The notes under the pieces are model-generated. The model did not search any database, had not been told where the DNA came from, and worked only from the letters and a program-made list of their open reading frames with translations. The position numbers were made by a program, and so were the translations under genes. Shown here one piece after another: positions 27,662 to 36,299 of a DNA stretch of 64,000 nt. Every line of letters starts with the position of its first letter. Within the stretch, counting starts at the first letter, position 1. This DNA is from JBFLYC01 sp040756735 (GTDB lineage: Bacteria > Bacillota > DSM-16504 > Desulfitibacterales > Desulfitibacteraceae): NCBI GenBank assembly GCA_040756735.1, contig JBFLYC010000013.1, positions 31,642 to 95,641 of the forward strand, given 5' to 3'.

Positions 27662-27681
27662 TTGGCTAACACCTCTTCAAT

Positions 27682-30204
27682 TTATTTAAATGTGGATTGA
27701 CCGTCTACAACCTTTGCTGTCAAAGAACGGCTTGGACACACGGACACACACAGTCCGCAGCTGCGGCATAGATCCTCGTCAACCTTCATAACAGGGAAGT
27801 CAAGACTCCTTGCCAGGTATGAACAAGCTGTAACGCACCTGCCGCAGTTAATACAACCGCAGTGCAAACACCTGGCAGCTTCTTTTCTGGCAGCCTCTTC
27901 CGAAAGACCCAATTCTACTTCTGCAAAGGAGCTGATTCTTGCCTGGGCATCCAGATGAACGGCTTCTTCCCTGACCGTACCGTCTTCAGCTATTTCAGGA
28001 AAACGGCTCCTTTCTCCAAGATACTTATCCACAACTTCTCCGTCACCGCCAAGATACTTGTCAATAGCTGCCGCAGCCTTCTTGCCGGCTGCTACTGCCT
28101 TGATAACAGTGGATGGACCTGATACGCAGTCTCCTGCTGCAAAGATGCCCCCTTGAGGCGTCTGGCAGTCTTCTCCTGCTGCCAAGCTGCCGTCAGCAAT
28201 CATGGATGGATTAACGCCTGCTGCAAGTTCATAGTCTACTTTTTGTCCTGCTGCAATTACTGCCATGTCTATTTTTAGTTCTTTATCTGCTTCTCCGCTT
28301 GGCGCCGGACTTCTCCTGCCTGAGGCATCATAATCTCCAGGTTTCATGGGAGTATAAACCATGCTTTCTAAAGCGCCTGTTCCTTTAAAGCCTGCAGGGG
28401 CTGCCAGGAAGATGAATTTGATGCCTTCTTCTTCGGCCTGGCTGATTTCTTCAGGTAAGGCCGGCATATCTTCCTTTTGCCTGCGATAAACTACAAATAC
28501 TTCTTCTGCGCCTAATCTTACAGCAGCCCTGGCCGCATCAATGGCCACGTTGCCTCCGCCAATTACTGCCAGTTTCTTGCCGGTTAATGCCTGGGCTTTT
28601 GAGTCGTTTACTTCTCTTAAGAAGCTTATTCCTGGTACAACTCCCGGCAGGTCGGTACCCGGCACATTTAGCGCTGCATCTTTTTGGGCGCCAACTGCCA
28701 GTAATACTGCATCCGTGTTTTTGCTGATTTCTGCCAGTTCTTGGGCGCCAACTTTAACCCCTGTTTTTAGCTCTACTCCCATTCTTGTTATTCTGGATAT
28801 TTCTTTTTGTAAAATATCACCGGGCAGCCTGTGTTCGGGTATTCCCCATTTGAGCATACCGCCTGCTGCCGATTCCCCTTCAAGGACCTGGACCTGGTAA
28901 CCCTTCTTGGCCAGGTAATAAGCTGCCGTTAGTCCTGCAGGGCCTGAGCCTACTACTGTTACTTTCTTGCCGTTGGCTGGCAGTACTGCGGGGATTGGCA
29001 GTTCATTATATAATGAGAAAACTTGGTCTGCTGCTGCTCTTTTGATTCCCCTGATATTTACTGCTTCATCAGTTTTTGCTCTTCTACATTTGCTTTCGCA
29101 GGGATGGTCGCACACTCTGCCGCAGATTGCTACCAGGGGATTATCCCTGCTTACTGTTTCATAGGCATCCAGGTACATTCCTCTTCTTACCTGATCAATG
29201 TACAGTGGTACGTCTACACCTGCAGGGCATGCTTCTTGACATGGTGCATTGTCCGGTTTGTAGGTAAAATCAAGTTTAGCCACTACTTCTTTTGTAGGAA
29301 AGTTTGGCAGGGCTACGCCCTTAACCGACCTGATGGAATTGTATCCTAACTGCTCTAATAATACGGCCAGGTCTTTACATAACTTGGTGAATATGCCCAT
29401 GCCCTTAATGATAGCGATGGAGCAAATACCTATTGCTCCTGCTCCTGCCATGAGCATCTCAACTGCTTCTTCGGCTTTTGTCACTCCGCCGATACCAATT
29501 AATTCTTTGCAGTCTTTTCTGGCTATTTCAGACACTATTCTTAATGCTATGGGCCTAATTGCCGCGCCTGATAACCAACCATATCCGTCTGAACTGTTCA
29601 TTTCCGGTTTTGCGTTGTAGATGTCAATCTTTAGGGTTGGTCCTATGGAATCTATTGCTGAAATTGCATCTGCACCTGCTGCCAAGGACTTCATGGCTGT
29701 TCCTACCGGGTCCGGCCAATTGCCACTCAGTTTGCAGATAATTGGTATGGATACTTTTCTGCGGGTAATCTCTACCATGGGAATCATGGTTTCTTCTGAG
29801 TATGATACCAGCTCGATCATATCTGCCCCGGCATCTTCCACATCTTTTACCAGCAAGTCTGCTTCTGCAGGGGTATGCCCAACACTGCCTATTACCACAA
29901 CACCTGCTTTTTTAGCCTTGGGAATTTCTCTTTTGATCCAAACTTCTGCTTCCCAGTCCGACCATTTTTCACAGTTGATCAAGGAATCTTTTCCTATGGC
30001 TCCTATGTGGGGTACGGGATTTATAGCTGCATTATCACGCAGGGTCTTGGTTACACATGCTCCCGCTCCTGCTTCATAGGCCCTGATCAATCCGTCTGCG
30101 CTGAAGGACAGTGGCCCCGATGACAGGATAAATGGGCTTTTCAACTTCACTCCGGCTATTTCTGTAGATATATCTGCTCCAGTTAACTTTTTGAAATTTC
30201 TCAT
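27682..30204 (-). CDS. Permuted dihydropyrimidine-dehydrogenase-like flavoprotein (DHOD domain + GltD-like reductase + ferredoxin)
   Basis: About 840 residues from the ATG at 30204 (GGGAGG upstream). Domain order: dihydroorotate-dehydrogenase-like FMN barrel (about 1-310); GltD-type N-terminal iron-sulfur domain (CQEACPAGVDVPLY, then CGRVCDHPCESKC, about 325-385); FAD/NAD(P) reductase with VVGSGPAGLTAAYYLA (about 415) and VIGGGNVAIDAARAA (about 550); and a C-terminal ferredoxin with two [4Fe-4S] motifs (CGCINCGRC, CRSCGLCVSVCP). Mammalian DPD has the reductase first and the barrel after, so this is a rearranged version. The barrel lacks the N-x-S-C-P active-site loop, reading ELVSYSEE there. 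It occupies the place of ygfK in related clusters; ring reduction is a reasonable guess. Confidence 0.85.
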   Translation of the reverse strand: MRNFKKLTGADISTEIAGVKLKSPFILSSGPLSFSADGLIRAYEAGAGACVTKTLRDNAAINPVPHIGAIGKDSLINCEKWSDWEAEVWIKREIPKAKKAGVVVIGSVGHTPAEADLLVKDVEDAGADMIELVSYSEETMIPMVEITRRKVSIPIICKLSGNWPDPVGTAMKSLAAGADAISAIDSIGPTLKIDIYNAKPEMNSSDGYGWLSGAAIRPIALRIVSEIARKDCKELIGIGGVTKAEEAVEMLMAGAGAIGICSIAIIKGMGIFTKLCKDLAVLLEQLGYNSIRSVKGVALPNFPTKEVVAKLDFTYKPDNAPCQEACPAGVDVPLYIDQVRRGMYLDAYETVSRDNPLVAICGRVCDHPCESKCRRAKTDEAVNIRGIKRAAADQVFSLYNELPIPAVLPANGKKVTVVGSGPAGLTAAYYLAKKGYQVQVLEGESAAGGMLKWGIPEHRLPGDILQKEISRITRMGVELKTGVKVGAQELAEISKNTDAVLLAVGAQKDAALNVPGTDLPGVVPGISFLREVNDSKAQALTGKKLAVIGGGNVAIDAARAAVRLGAEEVFVVYRRQKEDMPALPEEISQAEEEGIKFIFLAAPAGFKGTGALESMVYTPMKPGDYDASGRRSPAPSGEADKELKIDMAVIAAGQKVDYELAAGVNPSMIADGSLAAGEDCQTPQGGIFAAGDCVSGPSTVIKAVAAGKKAAAAIDKYLGGDGEVVDKYLGERSRFPEIAEDGTVREEAVHLDAQARISSFAEVELGLSEEAARKEAARCLHCGCINCGRCVTACSYLARSLDFPVMKVDEDLCRSCGLCVSVCPSRSLTAKVVDGQSTFK

Positions 30205-30237
30205 TCTTCTCCCTCCCACTAAATTTTTAAAGTTTCG

Positions 30238-30256
30238 AGGGGGTTTTTATCCCCCT
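30238..30256 (-). other. Stem-loop between YgeW and the flavoprotein gene
   Basis: GAGGGGG pairs with CCCCCTC around a seven-base A/T loop. No T-run follows on the minus strand, so it is more likely an mRNA-processing or stability element inside the operon than a terminator. Confidence 0.45.
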
Positions 30257-30271
30257 CTTATTTTATTTTGT

Positions 30272-31258
30272 TTATCTCATTGTTAGCGCCATCAAAGCTT
30301 TTTGGACGTGCAGCCTGTTTTCAGCTTCATCGTAGATTACAGACATAGGCCCATCAATAACATCGTCTGTTACTTCTATGCCCCTGTCGGCAGGCATGCA
30401 GTGCATGTAGATGGCATGGGGCTTTGCTACTTCAAACTTTCTCTTATCGCATACCCAGCCTTTGTCCTTGTACTTTTCAATGATTGCCAAGCCTTCTTTT
30501 TCATCTTCTGTGTACATGATTGGTCCCCAGCTCTTGGCATAAATGATGTCGGCATCTTTGGAGGCCTCTTCAAAATCATGAACAACTTCCAGTTTTACAC
30601 CGGCTTTCTTGGCATTTTCTTCTGCCTGTTTCATTATTTCAGGCATTAAAGTGAATTCAGGCGGATGGGCCAAGGTTACATCCATGCCAAAACGAGGCAT
30701 CAGGGTAACCAGGGACTGGGCCATGGAGAGCGGTCTAATGTAACCAGGTCCATAGGTCCAGGAAATCACAAACTTGCGTCCTCTCAAATCCTTACCGAAT
30801 TTTTCCCTGATTGTAAAGAGGTCAGCAAGGGCCTGAGTTGGGTGGTAAATATCACACTGCATGTTGTAAACGGGGATCTTTGCATGTTCTGCCATTGCTC
30901 TCATATACTTGTGACCGCCTACCAGGGTAGTTCTGATACCAATACCATGACCATAACGGCTCAATACTTCCACAGTATCCTTTGGACCTTCTCCGTGGTC
31001 AATCTGGGTTGCTTTAGGAGTCAAGTAGTTGGCATGGCCGCCAAGCTGTGTAATACCACATTCAAAGGCATTTCTGGTTCTTGTTGATTCTTCGAAGAAC
31101 AGCATAAACAATGTCTTGTTTTTGCAAATCTCATGGGGAATATTCAACCCGAACTGCCTTTTTAGTTCTGCTGCTAGATCCATCACTGTTTCCAGTTCTT
31201 CATTGGTCCAATCCTGCTCACTTAAAAAATGCTTTAACCTTAATTGTGTAGATGACAT
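30272..31258 (-). CDS. ygeW: YgeW-type carbamoyltransferase-family protein
   Basis: An aspartate/ornithine carbamoyltransferase homologue of 328 residues. Carbamoyl-phosphate-site motifs: FEESTRTRNAFE (about 55), then IYHPTQALADLF (about 137); second-substrate region HCMPADRGIEV (about 290). The large insert near ISWTYGPGYIRPLSMAQSL fits the YgeW branch rather than true OTC. In yge clusters this enzyme is thought to take part in phosphorolysis or transfer of a carbamoyl group released during purine ring breakdown, yielding carbamoyl phosphate for ATP formation; this role is inferred. AGGAGGAG precedes the ATG, and ygeY lies directly upstream. Confidence 0.86.
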   Translation of the reverse strand: MSSTQLRLKHFLSEQDWTNEELETVMDLAAELKRQFGLNIPHEICKNKTLFMLFFEESTRTRNAFECGITQLGGHANYLTPKATQIDHGEGPKDTVEVLSRYGHGIGIRTTLVGGHKYMRAMAEHAKIPVYNMQCDIYHPTQALADLFTIREKFGKDLRGRKFVISWTYGPGYIRPLSMAQSLVTLMPRFGMDVTLAHPPEFTLMPEIMKQAEENAKKAGVKLEVVHDFEEASKDADIIYAKSWGPIMYTEDEKEGLAIIEKYKDKGWVCDKRKFEVAKPHAIYMHCMPADRGIEVTDDVIDGPMSVIYDEAENRLHVQKALMALTMR

Positions 31259-31312
31259 TACTCATACTCCTCCTGTTTTGTTTTTTGATTGTATTTGGGA
31301 AGTAAACAGCGC

Positions 31313-32524
31313 TTACTTCTTTACCATAAGTGATGTTGGCAGCAGCGCATAAAATGCTGCGGCTTTAAGAAGGTCATCAATTGCTATCCTTTCACCTTCA
31401 CAGTGACAAAGTATACCTTCTCCAGGGCCAAATCCCAGGGTAGGAATACCTGCCCTGCCCATGGTGTAGGTTCCATCTGTACTGAAACCCCACTTGTCAA
31501 TGACTGCTTTTTTATCAAAGAGGGCTTCAAAGGCAGCTGCCCCTGCTTGAATAAAAGGATGATCTTCCTCTAAAGACCAGGCCGGGAAAAACTCTTCAGC
31601 CTTTTTGACATAACCGGTATAGCTTGGGTTATCAAAGTACATCAATTCAACCTTGCCGTCATATGGTCCTGCGATTTCTTCAAGCTGCTGCAGGGCCAGT
31701 TCGTTGGTCTCTCCTGCTGTTAAACGCCTGTCAATATAGATAATAGTTTCTCCTGGTATAGTATTCACAGAATTAGTCTTTACATCTACTTTGGTTGCAG
31801 CAATGGTTCCTTTGCCAAGGAAATCGTCCTCCAGCAATTTTTCCTGCAAATCTTCAATCCTGGAAATAATCCTTGCTGCTTTATACAGGGAGTTGTCCGC
31901 TGCATGGGGAGCGCTGGCATGACCTGACTTGCCGGGGACGGTTATTTGATAAAGAGCCCTGCCCCTATGCCCCCTGCATATCCTTAACTCACTGGCTTCG
32001 CCAATTACAGCATAATCCGGCTTAATACCCTCAGTTTCGATGAAATGAGAAACTGCCAGCCCCTCACAGTCTTCTTCCCCTACAATTCCTACAACATAGA
32101 GAGTGAATTCATCCTTTGCAAGGCCCAGGTCCTTAATAACCCTGCCCGCGTAAACCATGGCAGCCAATGGTCCTTTGTCATCACATGCTCCCCTGCCATA
32201 AACATAACCTTCTTCACACTTGCCCTGCAGCGGGTCGTATCCCCAAACCTGCGGATCACCTGGACCAACAGTATCCATATGGGCATCGTATAGGATGACC
32301 TTTTTCCCAGACCCGATTCTGCCGACAACATTGCCAATTTGATCTACAAAAACTTCATCATAGCCTACTCTTTTCATTTCTTCAGCCAGCACCCCGGCTG
32401 CCTTTTCTTCATTGCCGGTTACACTTTCAGCTGCAATAAACTTTCTTAAAAAATCAACCAATTCGTCTGAGTATTTATCTACTTGGTCTTTAATATTGTT
32501 TGCCAGTTCATTGATGTTTTCCAC
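31313..32524 (-). CDS. ygeY: YgeY-type M20 metallohydrolase
   Basis: A zinc-dependent amidohydrolase/peptidase of family M20, 403 residues. Metal and catalytic motifs: YDAHMDTVGPG (His/Asp), GRGACDDKGPLAAM (bridging Asp), GEEDCEG (catalytic Glu and ligand Glu), and a C-terminal His in ILCHCEGERIAI. YgeY is a constant partner of YgeW in anaerobic purine and uric acid degradation clusters and is expected to hydrolyse a ureido or amide intermediate. The start is GTG at 32524. A small MoaD-like gene lies 25 bases upstream. Confidence 0.87.
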   Translation of the reverse strand: MENINELANNIKDQVDKYSDELVDFLRKFIAAESVTGNEEKAAGVLAEEMKRVGYDEVFVDQIGNVVGRIGSGKKVILYDAHMDTVGPGDPQVWGYDPLQGKCEEGYVYGRGACDDKGPLAAMVYAGRVIKDLGLAKDEFTLYVVGIVGEEDCEGLAVSHFIETEGIKPDYAVIGEASELRICRGHRGRALYQITVPGKSGHASAPHAADNSLYKAARIISRIEDLQEKLLEDDFLGKGTIAATKVDVKTNSVNTIPGETIIYIDRRLTAGETNELALQQLEEIAGPYDGKVELMYFDNPSYTGYVKKAEEFFPAWSLEEDHPFIQAGAAAFEALFDKKAVIDKWGFSTDGTYTMGRAGIPTLGFGPGEGILCHCEGERIAIDDLLKAAAFYALLPTSLMVKK

Positions 32525-32548
32525 TAATGTTACACCCCTTGCCTAGAT

Positions 32549-32830
32549 TTACCCGCCAACAACGGCTACAAAAAAGGATACCTCATCTCCTTCTTTGAGG
32601 GCCTCTCCCAATTGGGGATTCATGATGCCATCATTAATAAAAACTCTGATATGGGGAAGCAGGCTTCCATCTTCATCCAAAAGCAATTCTCTCAATTTAT
32701 CCCCATACATTTCCAATAGCGCCTTTACAAGATCTTGAAAAGTACTATGTTCTTCCAGGCTAATGACTTCAGATTTTTTCCCAAGGGAGTCACCTATCAA
32801 ATTAAAATATCTTACTGTTACTTTAAACAT
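32549..32830 (-). CDS. MoaD/ThiS-family sulfur carrier protein
   Basis: A 93-residue ubiquitin-fold protein from the ATG at 32830 (GGAGGGGG upstream). It ends in the Gly-Gly tail (FFVAVVGG) needed for adenylation and thiocarboxylate formation. Residues HIRVFINDG and the LKEGDEVSFF strand match MoaD. MoaD supplies sulfur for the pyranopterin dithiolene. Here it is encoded in the same operon as a molybdenum hydroxylase and an AOR, so a cofactor-specific role is likely. Longer frames starting inside the ribosome binding site are rejected. Confidence 0.85.
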   Translation of the reverse strand: MFKVTVRYFNLIGDSLGKKSEVISLEEHSTFQDLVKALLEMYGDKLRELLLDEDGSLLPHIRVFINDGIMNPQLGEALKEGDEVSFFVAVVGG

Positions 32831-32890
32831 TACCGCCCCCTCCATCTAGTAGGGTCATTAATTATTCTTACTTAAAGCCATAGGTGCTTA

Positions 32891-33430
32891 TTAAGACGTT
32901 GCATTTACTACTGCTGATACATATACCAGGTCAGCATCACCCTCACTCCAGATTTTGTGAGGAATATGGTCATAGCAGTAAATACTATCGCCCTCTTCTA
33001 AATAATAAATTCCCTCACCTAACTGAAACTTCATTTTTCCTTCCAGCACTAAAATTATTTCTTCTCCAATGTGGGTAATAGGTTCATCGCAATCAGTGCA
33101 TCCTGGCTTTAAGCGTCCAATGACCATCTGAATGTTTCTATTTAACTCCGGAGACAACAGCTCAAGAATTAAATCAGAGTTGCTGTTAAACTTAAGCACT
33201 TTCCTTTCGGCTTTACGCACCACAGGGTCATGTTGGTTTTTGTCCATAAGAAAGTAAAAAATGGGTACATTTAGAGCTTGAGCAATCTTTCGTAAAGAGG
33301 ATATAGACGGTTCGGTCAGGTCTCGTTCAACCTGACTTAAAAAACCGCGGGTAAGCCCTGTTTTCTCAGCCACTTCCTTTAAACTTAACTTAACTTCCAG
33401 CCTCTTTTCGCGAATCCTTTCCCCCAGCAC
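32891..33430 (-). CDS. XRE-family regulator with C-terminal cupin domain
   Basis: The 179-residue protein has a helix-turn-helix in residues 1-60 (LSLKEVAEKTGLTRGFLSQVE) and a cupin sensor domain in residues 100-179 (THIGEEIILVLEGKMKFQL, then EEGDSIYCYDHIPHKIW). Such regulators (PuuR/MmgR-like group) bind a small ligand in the cupin and control adjacent catabolic genes. It starts with GTG at 33430 and is first in the purine/N-heterocycle operon. Two matching dyads upstream are likely operators, so it probably controls its own operon. Confidence 0.88.
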   Translation of the reverse strand: MLGERIREKRLEVKLSLKEVAEKTGLTRGFLSQVERDLTEPSISSLRKIAQALNVPIFYFLMDKNQHDPVVRKAERKVLKFNSNSDLILELLSPELNRNIQMVIGRLKPGCTDCDEPITHIGEEIILVLEGKMKFQLGEGIYYLEEGDSIYCYDHIPHKIWSEGDADLVYVSAVVNATS

Positions 33431-33486
33431 ATCATCACCTTTTTCATGAGTTTTTAATTGCTGTTATTAATTTTTTTTACAACATT

Positions 33487-33608
33487 TTTAGTGCGACTAA
33501 ACTTTTTCTAATTCTCTATGTTCTATACTTTTAGTAAATTTCCTGCTGGTTTACTGAAAATAATTTAATAAAGGAAACTTATTCATGAAAAAATTTAGTC
33601 TTACTATA
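33487..33608 (-). promoter_or_regulatory. Two dyad operators upstream of the XRE-cupin gene
   Basis: TTTAGTGCGACTAAA at 33487-33501 is a 6-3-6 dyad with perfect arms. TTTAGTCTTACTATA at 33594-33608 is a near copy with the same spacing. They lie 107 bases apart in the AT-rich leader of the regulator gene, a good geometry for autoregulation by DNA looping or paired dimers. Confidence 0.5.
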
Positions 33609-33640
33609 CACAATAAATGAGATAGGTTTCATAACACTAA

Positions 33641-33677
33641 ACCCGGCCTATGAGATATTAAATCCCACGCCGGGTAT
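33641..33677 (-). terminator. Stem-loop downstream of the RibD-type fragment
   Basis: ACCCGGC and GCCGGGT arms flank a loop of about 22 bases. Only a weak T-rich tract follows, so termination is possible rather than certain. The rest of the 290-base gap between the XRE gene and the RibD-type fragment holds the operators listed separately. Confidence 0.35.
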
Positions 33678-33720
33678 AGTTTAACAATTATTTACCTTTT
33701 ACTTTTAGCATTAATTGCTT

Positions 33721-34626
33721 CTAAATTAATTTAATGATACTAAACTTTTTATATTTTATTCTTTCGATATTACTTTTAAATTTCCTGCAGAATTTAGAAA
33801 ATTTTTTTAAGAAAGCTTCATCTAAGCACTTCTCATGGAGCAGGTGCCATATGTATGACGGCGACTCCACAAGCAATCTCTTAATTTTTAATGCCCTGAG
33901 CATCCACAGGAATATACTGGTATTCGGCCTGTCATCAACTCCAGTGGCTAAAACAGGAATGATGCCGCAATTTTCCCGTAAATACTTGCTTATTTGTTCC
34001 AGGGGCAGGTTGTCTGTTGAATTGTACGGCCCAAAAACAACATGGTTTCTATTAAAATGCTCTTGAAGATATTCCGCACCCCTTGGAGAAGTGCCTATCC
34101 AGACATCCAGTTCATTTACATTGAATATATGATGATTTAAAGGAATATCCGTACCGTCAAAGGATACGACAATGTTTACCGGAGCCATGCTTTCCTTTTT
34201 TAATATAGCCATACGCTGGTTAACCAGGTCCTTATCGAATACATGGCAAGTTACATCTTTTTCAGCCTGGAGGGTTTTGGCCCCAATAATAACACCATCT
34301 GCATAAGCCCTGCACATGTTTAGTACCCAGAAATCCGCCAGGGCCCCGTCTTCATCTAAAAAATTCTGACGTGCAACCAGTGGCCCCTGAGGATCATCCG
34401 GAAACCCAATTTTTCCTTCCATGGAAAATACCAGGCAGCCATATGTATATGGTCTATGGTCAGGGGCATCAGGCAGGTACATATCCCCATACACTGCTTG
34501 CACCTTTGGCAAGACTATCCCTTCGGGAGAAGATTCCTTTAATTGGGACAGTTTTTGAAAATTGTCATAAATCCTGTTAAGTTGAATTTTGTCCACTGGA
34601 AAATCTAGTGTTATGAGTTCTGACAT
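33721..34626 (-). pseudogene. RibD C-terminal/dihydrofolate-reductase-like protein, probably 3'-truncated
   Basis: The 301-residue frame resembles RibD-type (pyrimidine reductase) proteins: YGCLVFSMEGKIG near residue 82, then ADFWVLNMCRAYADGVIIGA (NADPH-site Gly/Ala-rich stretch), and VDDRPNTSIFLWML with KRLLVESPSYIWHLL. In this family LDEAFL is normally followed by a final beta-strand block with Gly-Gly. Here the reading instead drops into a Lys/Phe/Ile-rich tail encoded by very AT-rich DNA (33721-33820). I infer loss of the last 40-60 residues. It lies just downstream of a broken amidohydrolase on the same strand, so the pair may once have been an operon. Confidence 0.55.
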
Positions 34627-34658
34627 ATTACAGGTTTCCTCCTTGGAAAATGCTAAAA

Positions 34659-35795
34659 TTAAATTCCGGCATTTTTGCGCAGTTTTACAGCCGCTGCAGC
34701 AGCTTTCTTTAGAACCTCGTCCTCGTCTACAAGAAGCATCTTTTTCTTTTCCATAACCACCCGGCCGTTAATGATGGTAGTCTCAACATTATCCTCACCC
34801 GCTGAATACACAAGTGCAGAAACAGGATCATGCATGGGCACGGTTTTGGAAGTCCAGGGATTAAAGATGAACATGTCAGCCCTCTTCCCCACTTCCAAAC
34901 TGCCAATGGTTTTTTCCTTGCCTATTGCTCTAGCCCCATTTATTGTAGCCATTTTTAACACTTCCGGGGCCGGCAGTAAAGATGCATCCCTGGAAAATAC
35001 CTTCTGTAAAAGGGTAGCATTTTTCATGGTCTCAATCATATCCTGGCTGTCATTGCTTGCTGCCCCATCTGAGGCAAGGCTGACTGTTAATCCCGAATCC
35101 ATGAACTGTTTAATAGGGGCAACCCCTGAAGCTAGAATCATGTTTGAAGTAGGATTATATGAAATTTTCACATCATGCTTCCTGAATATGTCTATATCTG
35201 ATGGCTGCATATGCACACAATGGACTGCTATAACATCTGGACCTAAAAAACCAATTTCATCCAAAAGCTCTATTGTCCGCTTATTATGCCTCTGCAATGT
35301 AAAAGTATCATCATCTTCTGTCTCTACAAGGTGCATGGTAATGGAAAGCCTGTGCTCGTCAGCAAACTTCCGGATATCCAGTAATTCTTCTATGGTTAAA
35401 TCCCATATAATTCCTGGAGCCAAAAAGATGCTAAGCAGATCATTATCCTCAACAGGATAATCCATCAGCAGTCTCTTGGTATCCTCCAAGAACATCGGGA
35501 CTGTTTCGATGATTTCACAACAGTTACTTTTTGCCAGATCAGCCAGACTTGTGTAGCCCCTGCCAAGAATACCCCTGATGCCGGTATCTCTAAAAGCTTT
35601 GATTACAGCATCATTTAGCCTGGGCCTGGATTGAAAATACATGTAATCTAACACAGTAGTAGTGCCACTATGAATAGATTCTAAACACCCAATCATGGCA
35701 GCATAATAACAGGTTTCAGCATCGTAAAAAGGGACCTTTTTCATGTGCAAGCATGTCATACCCCATATGCTTAAACAAGGATCTTTTTTAACCAT
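34659..35795 (-). pseudogene. 5'-truncated amidohydrolase (TrzA/SsnA group)
   Basis: The frame reads as an amidohydrolase from about the ATG at 35795: YYAAMIGCLESIHSGTTTVL, then HLVETEDDD (metal His), AVHCVHM (His), and LASDGAASND (metal Asp). The first 80-90 residues, which carry the HxH metal motif after a PGFVN-like strand, are missing. The frame continues upstream to 35894, but only by reading the antisense of the E1alpha gene. The break point almost coincides with the E1alpha start codon on the other strand (CCATGG). Without HxH the product should be inactive. Confidence 0.7.
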
Positions 35796-36283
35796 GGATT
35801 TAAGCAGGGAGAAACTACTGGAAATGTACCGCAAGATGATGCAAATCAGAATGTTTGAGGATAGGGCAAATAGTGACTTTTTTGCTGGCAACATGCCTGG
35901 ATTTATGCACCTGTATGCCGGCGAAGAAGCTGTTGCAGTAGGAGTATGTGCAAACTTAAGGGATGATGACTTTATTACCAGTACCCACCGCGGACATGGT
36001 CACTGTATTGCCAGTTGAAGCTAAAACATACAGGTATTACGGGCATTTCCAGGGTGACGCCAAAACATATAGAACTAAAGAAGAGGAAGAATACTACCGC
36101 TCCAAGGACTGCTTGAAGCAGTTTGAAGAAAAGTTAACGAATCAAGGTCTGGCAAATGCAGATGAACTTGCAGGAATTAGAGCAGCAGTACAGCGTGAAA
36201 TCCTTGAAGCAGTGGAATACGCTGCAAACAGTCCCTGGCCCAAGCCTGAGGATACATATACAAATGTGTATGTGAGGTTTTAA
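35794..36283 (+). pseudogene. acoA: Thiamine-dependent dehydrogenase E1 alpha (AcoA/PdhA-like) with internal deletion
   Basis: The N-terminal part (35794-36015) reads MYRKMMQIRMFEDRA, then PGFMHLYAGEEAVAVGV and STHRGHGHCIA, the classic E1alpha start. It then jumps, with a change of frame, to the C-terminal part VEAKTYRYYGHFQGDAKTYR...NSPWPKPEDTYTNVY ending at 36283. About 150 central residues are gone, including the thiamine diphosphate GDG...N motif. No intact E1alpha exists in the window, so the E1beta and E2 genes downstream lack a partner here. The join is near 36014-36018. Confidence 0.8.
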
Positions 36284-36299
36284 GGAAGGAGTGAACATT

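Noticed and set aside
34675..35460. A 261-codon plus-strand frame
   Set aside because: It is antisense to the amidohydrolase remnant, Ser/Thr-rich as expected for a shadow frame, with no ribosome binding site.
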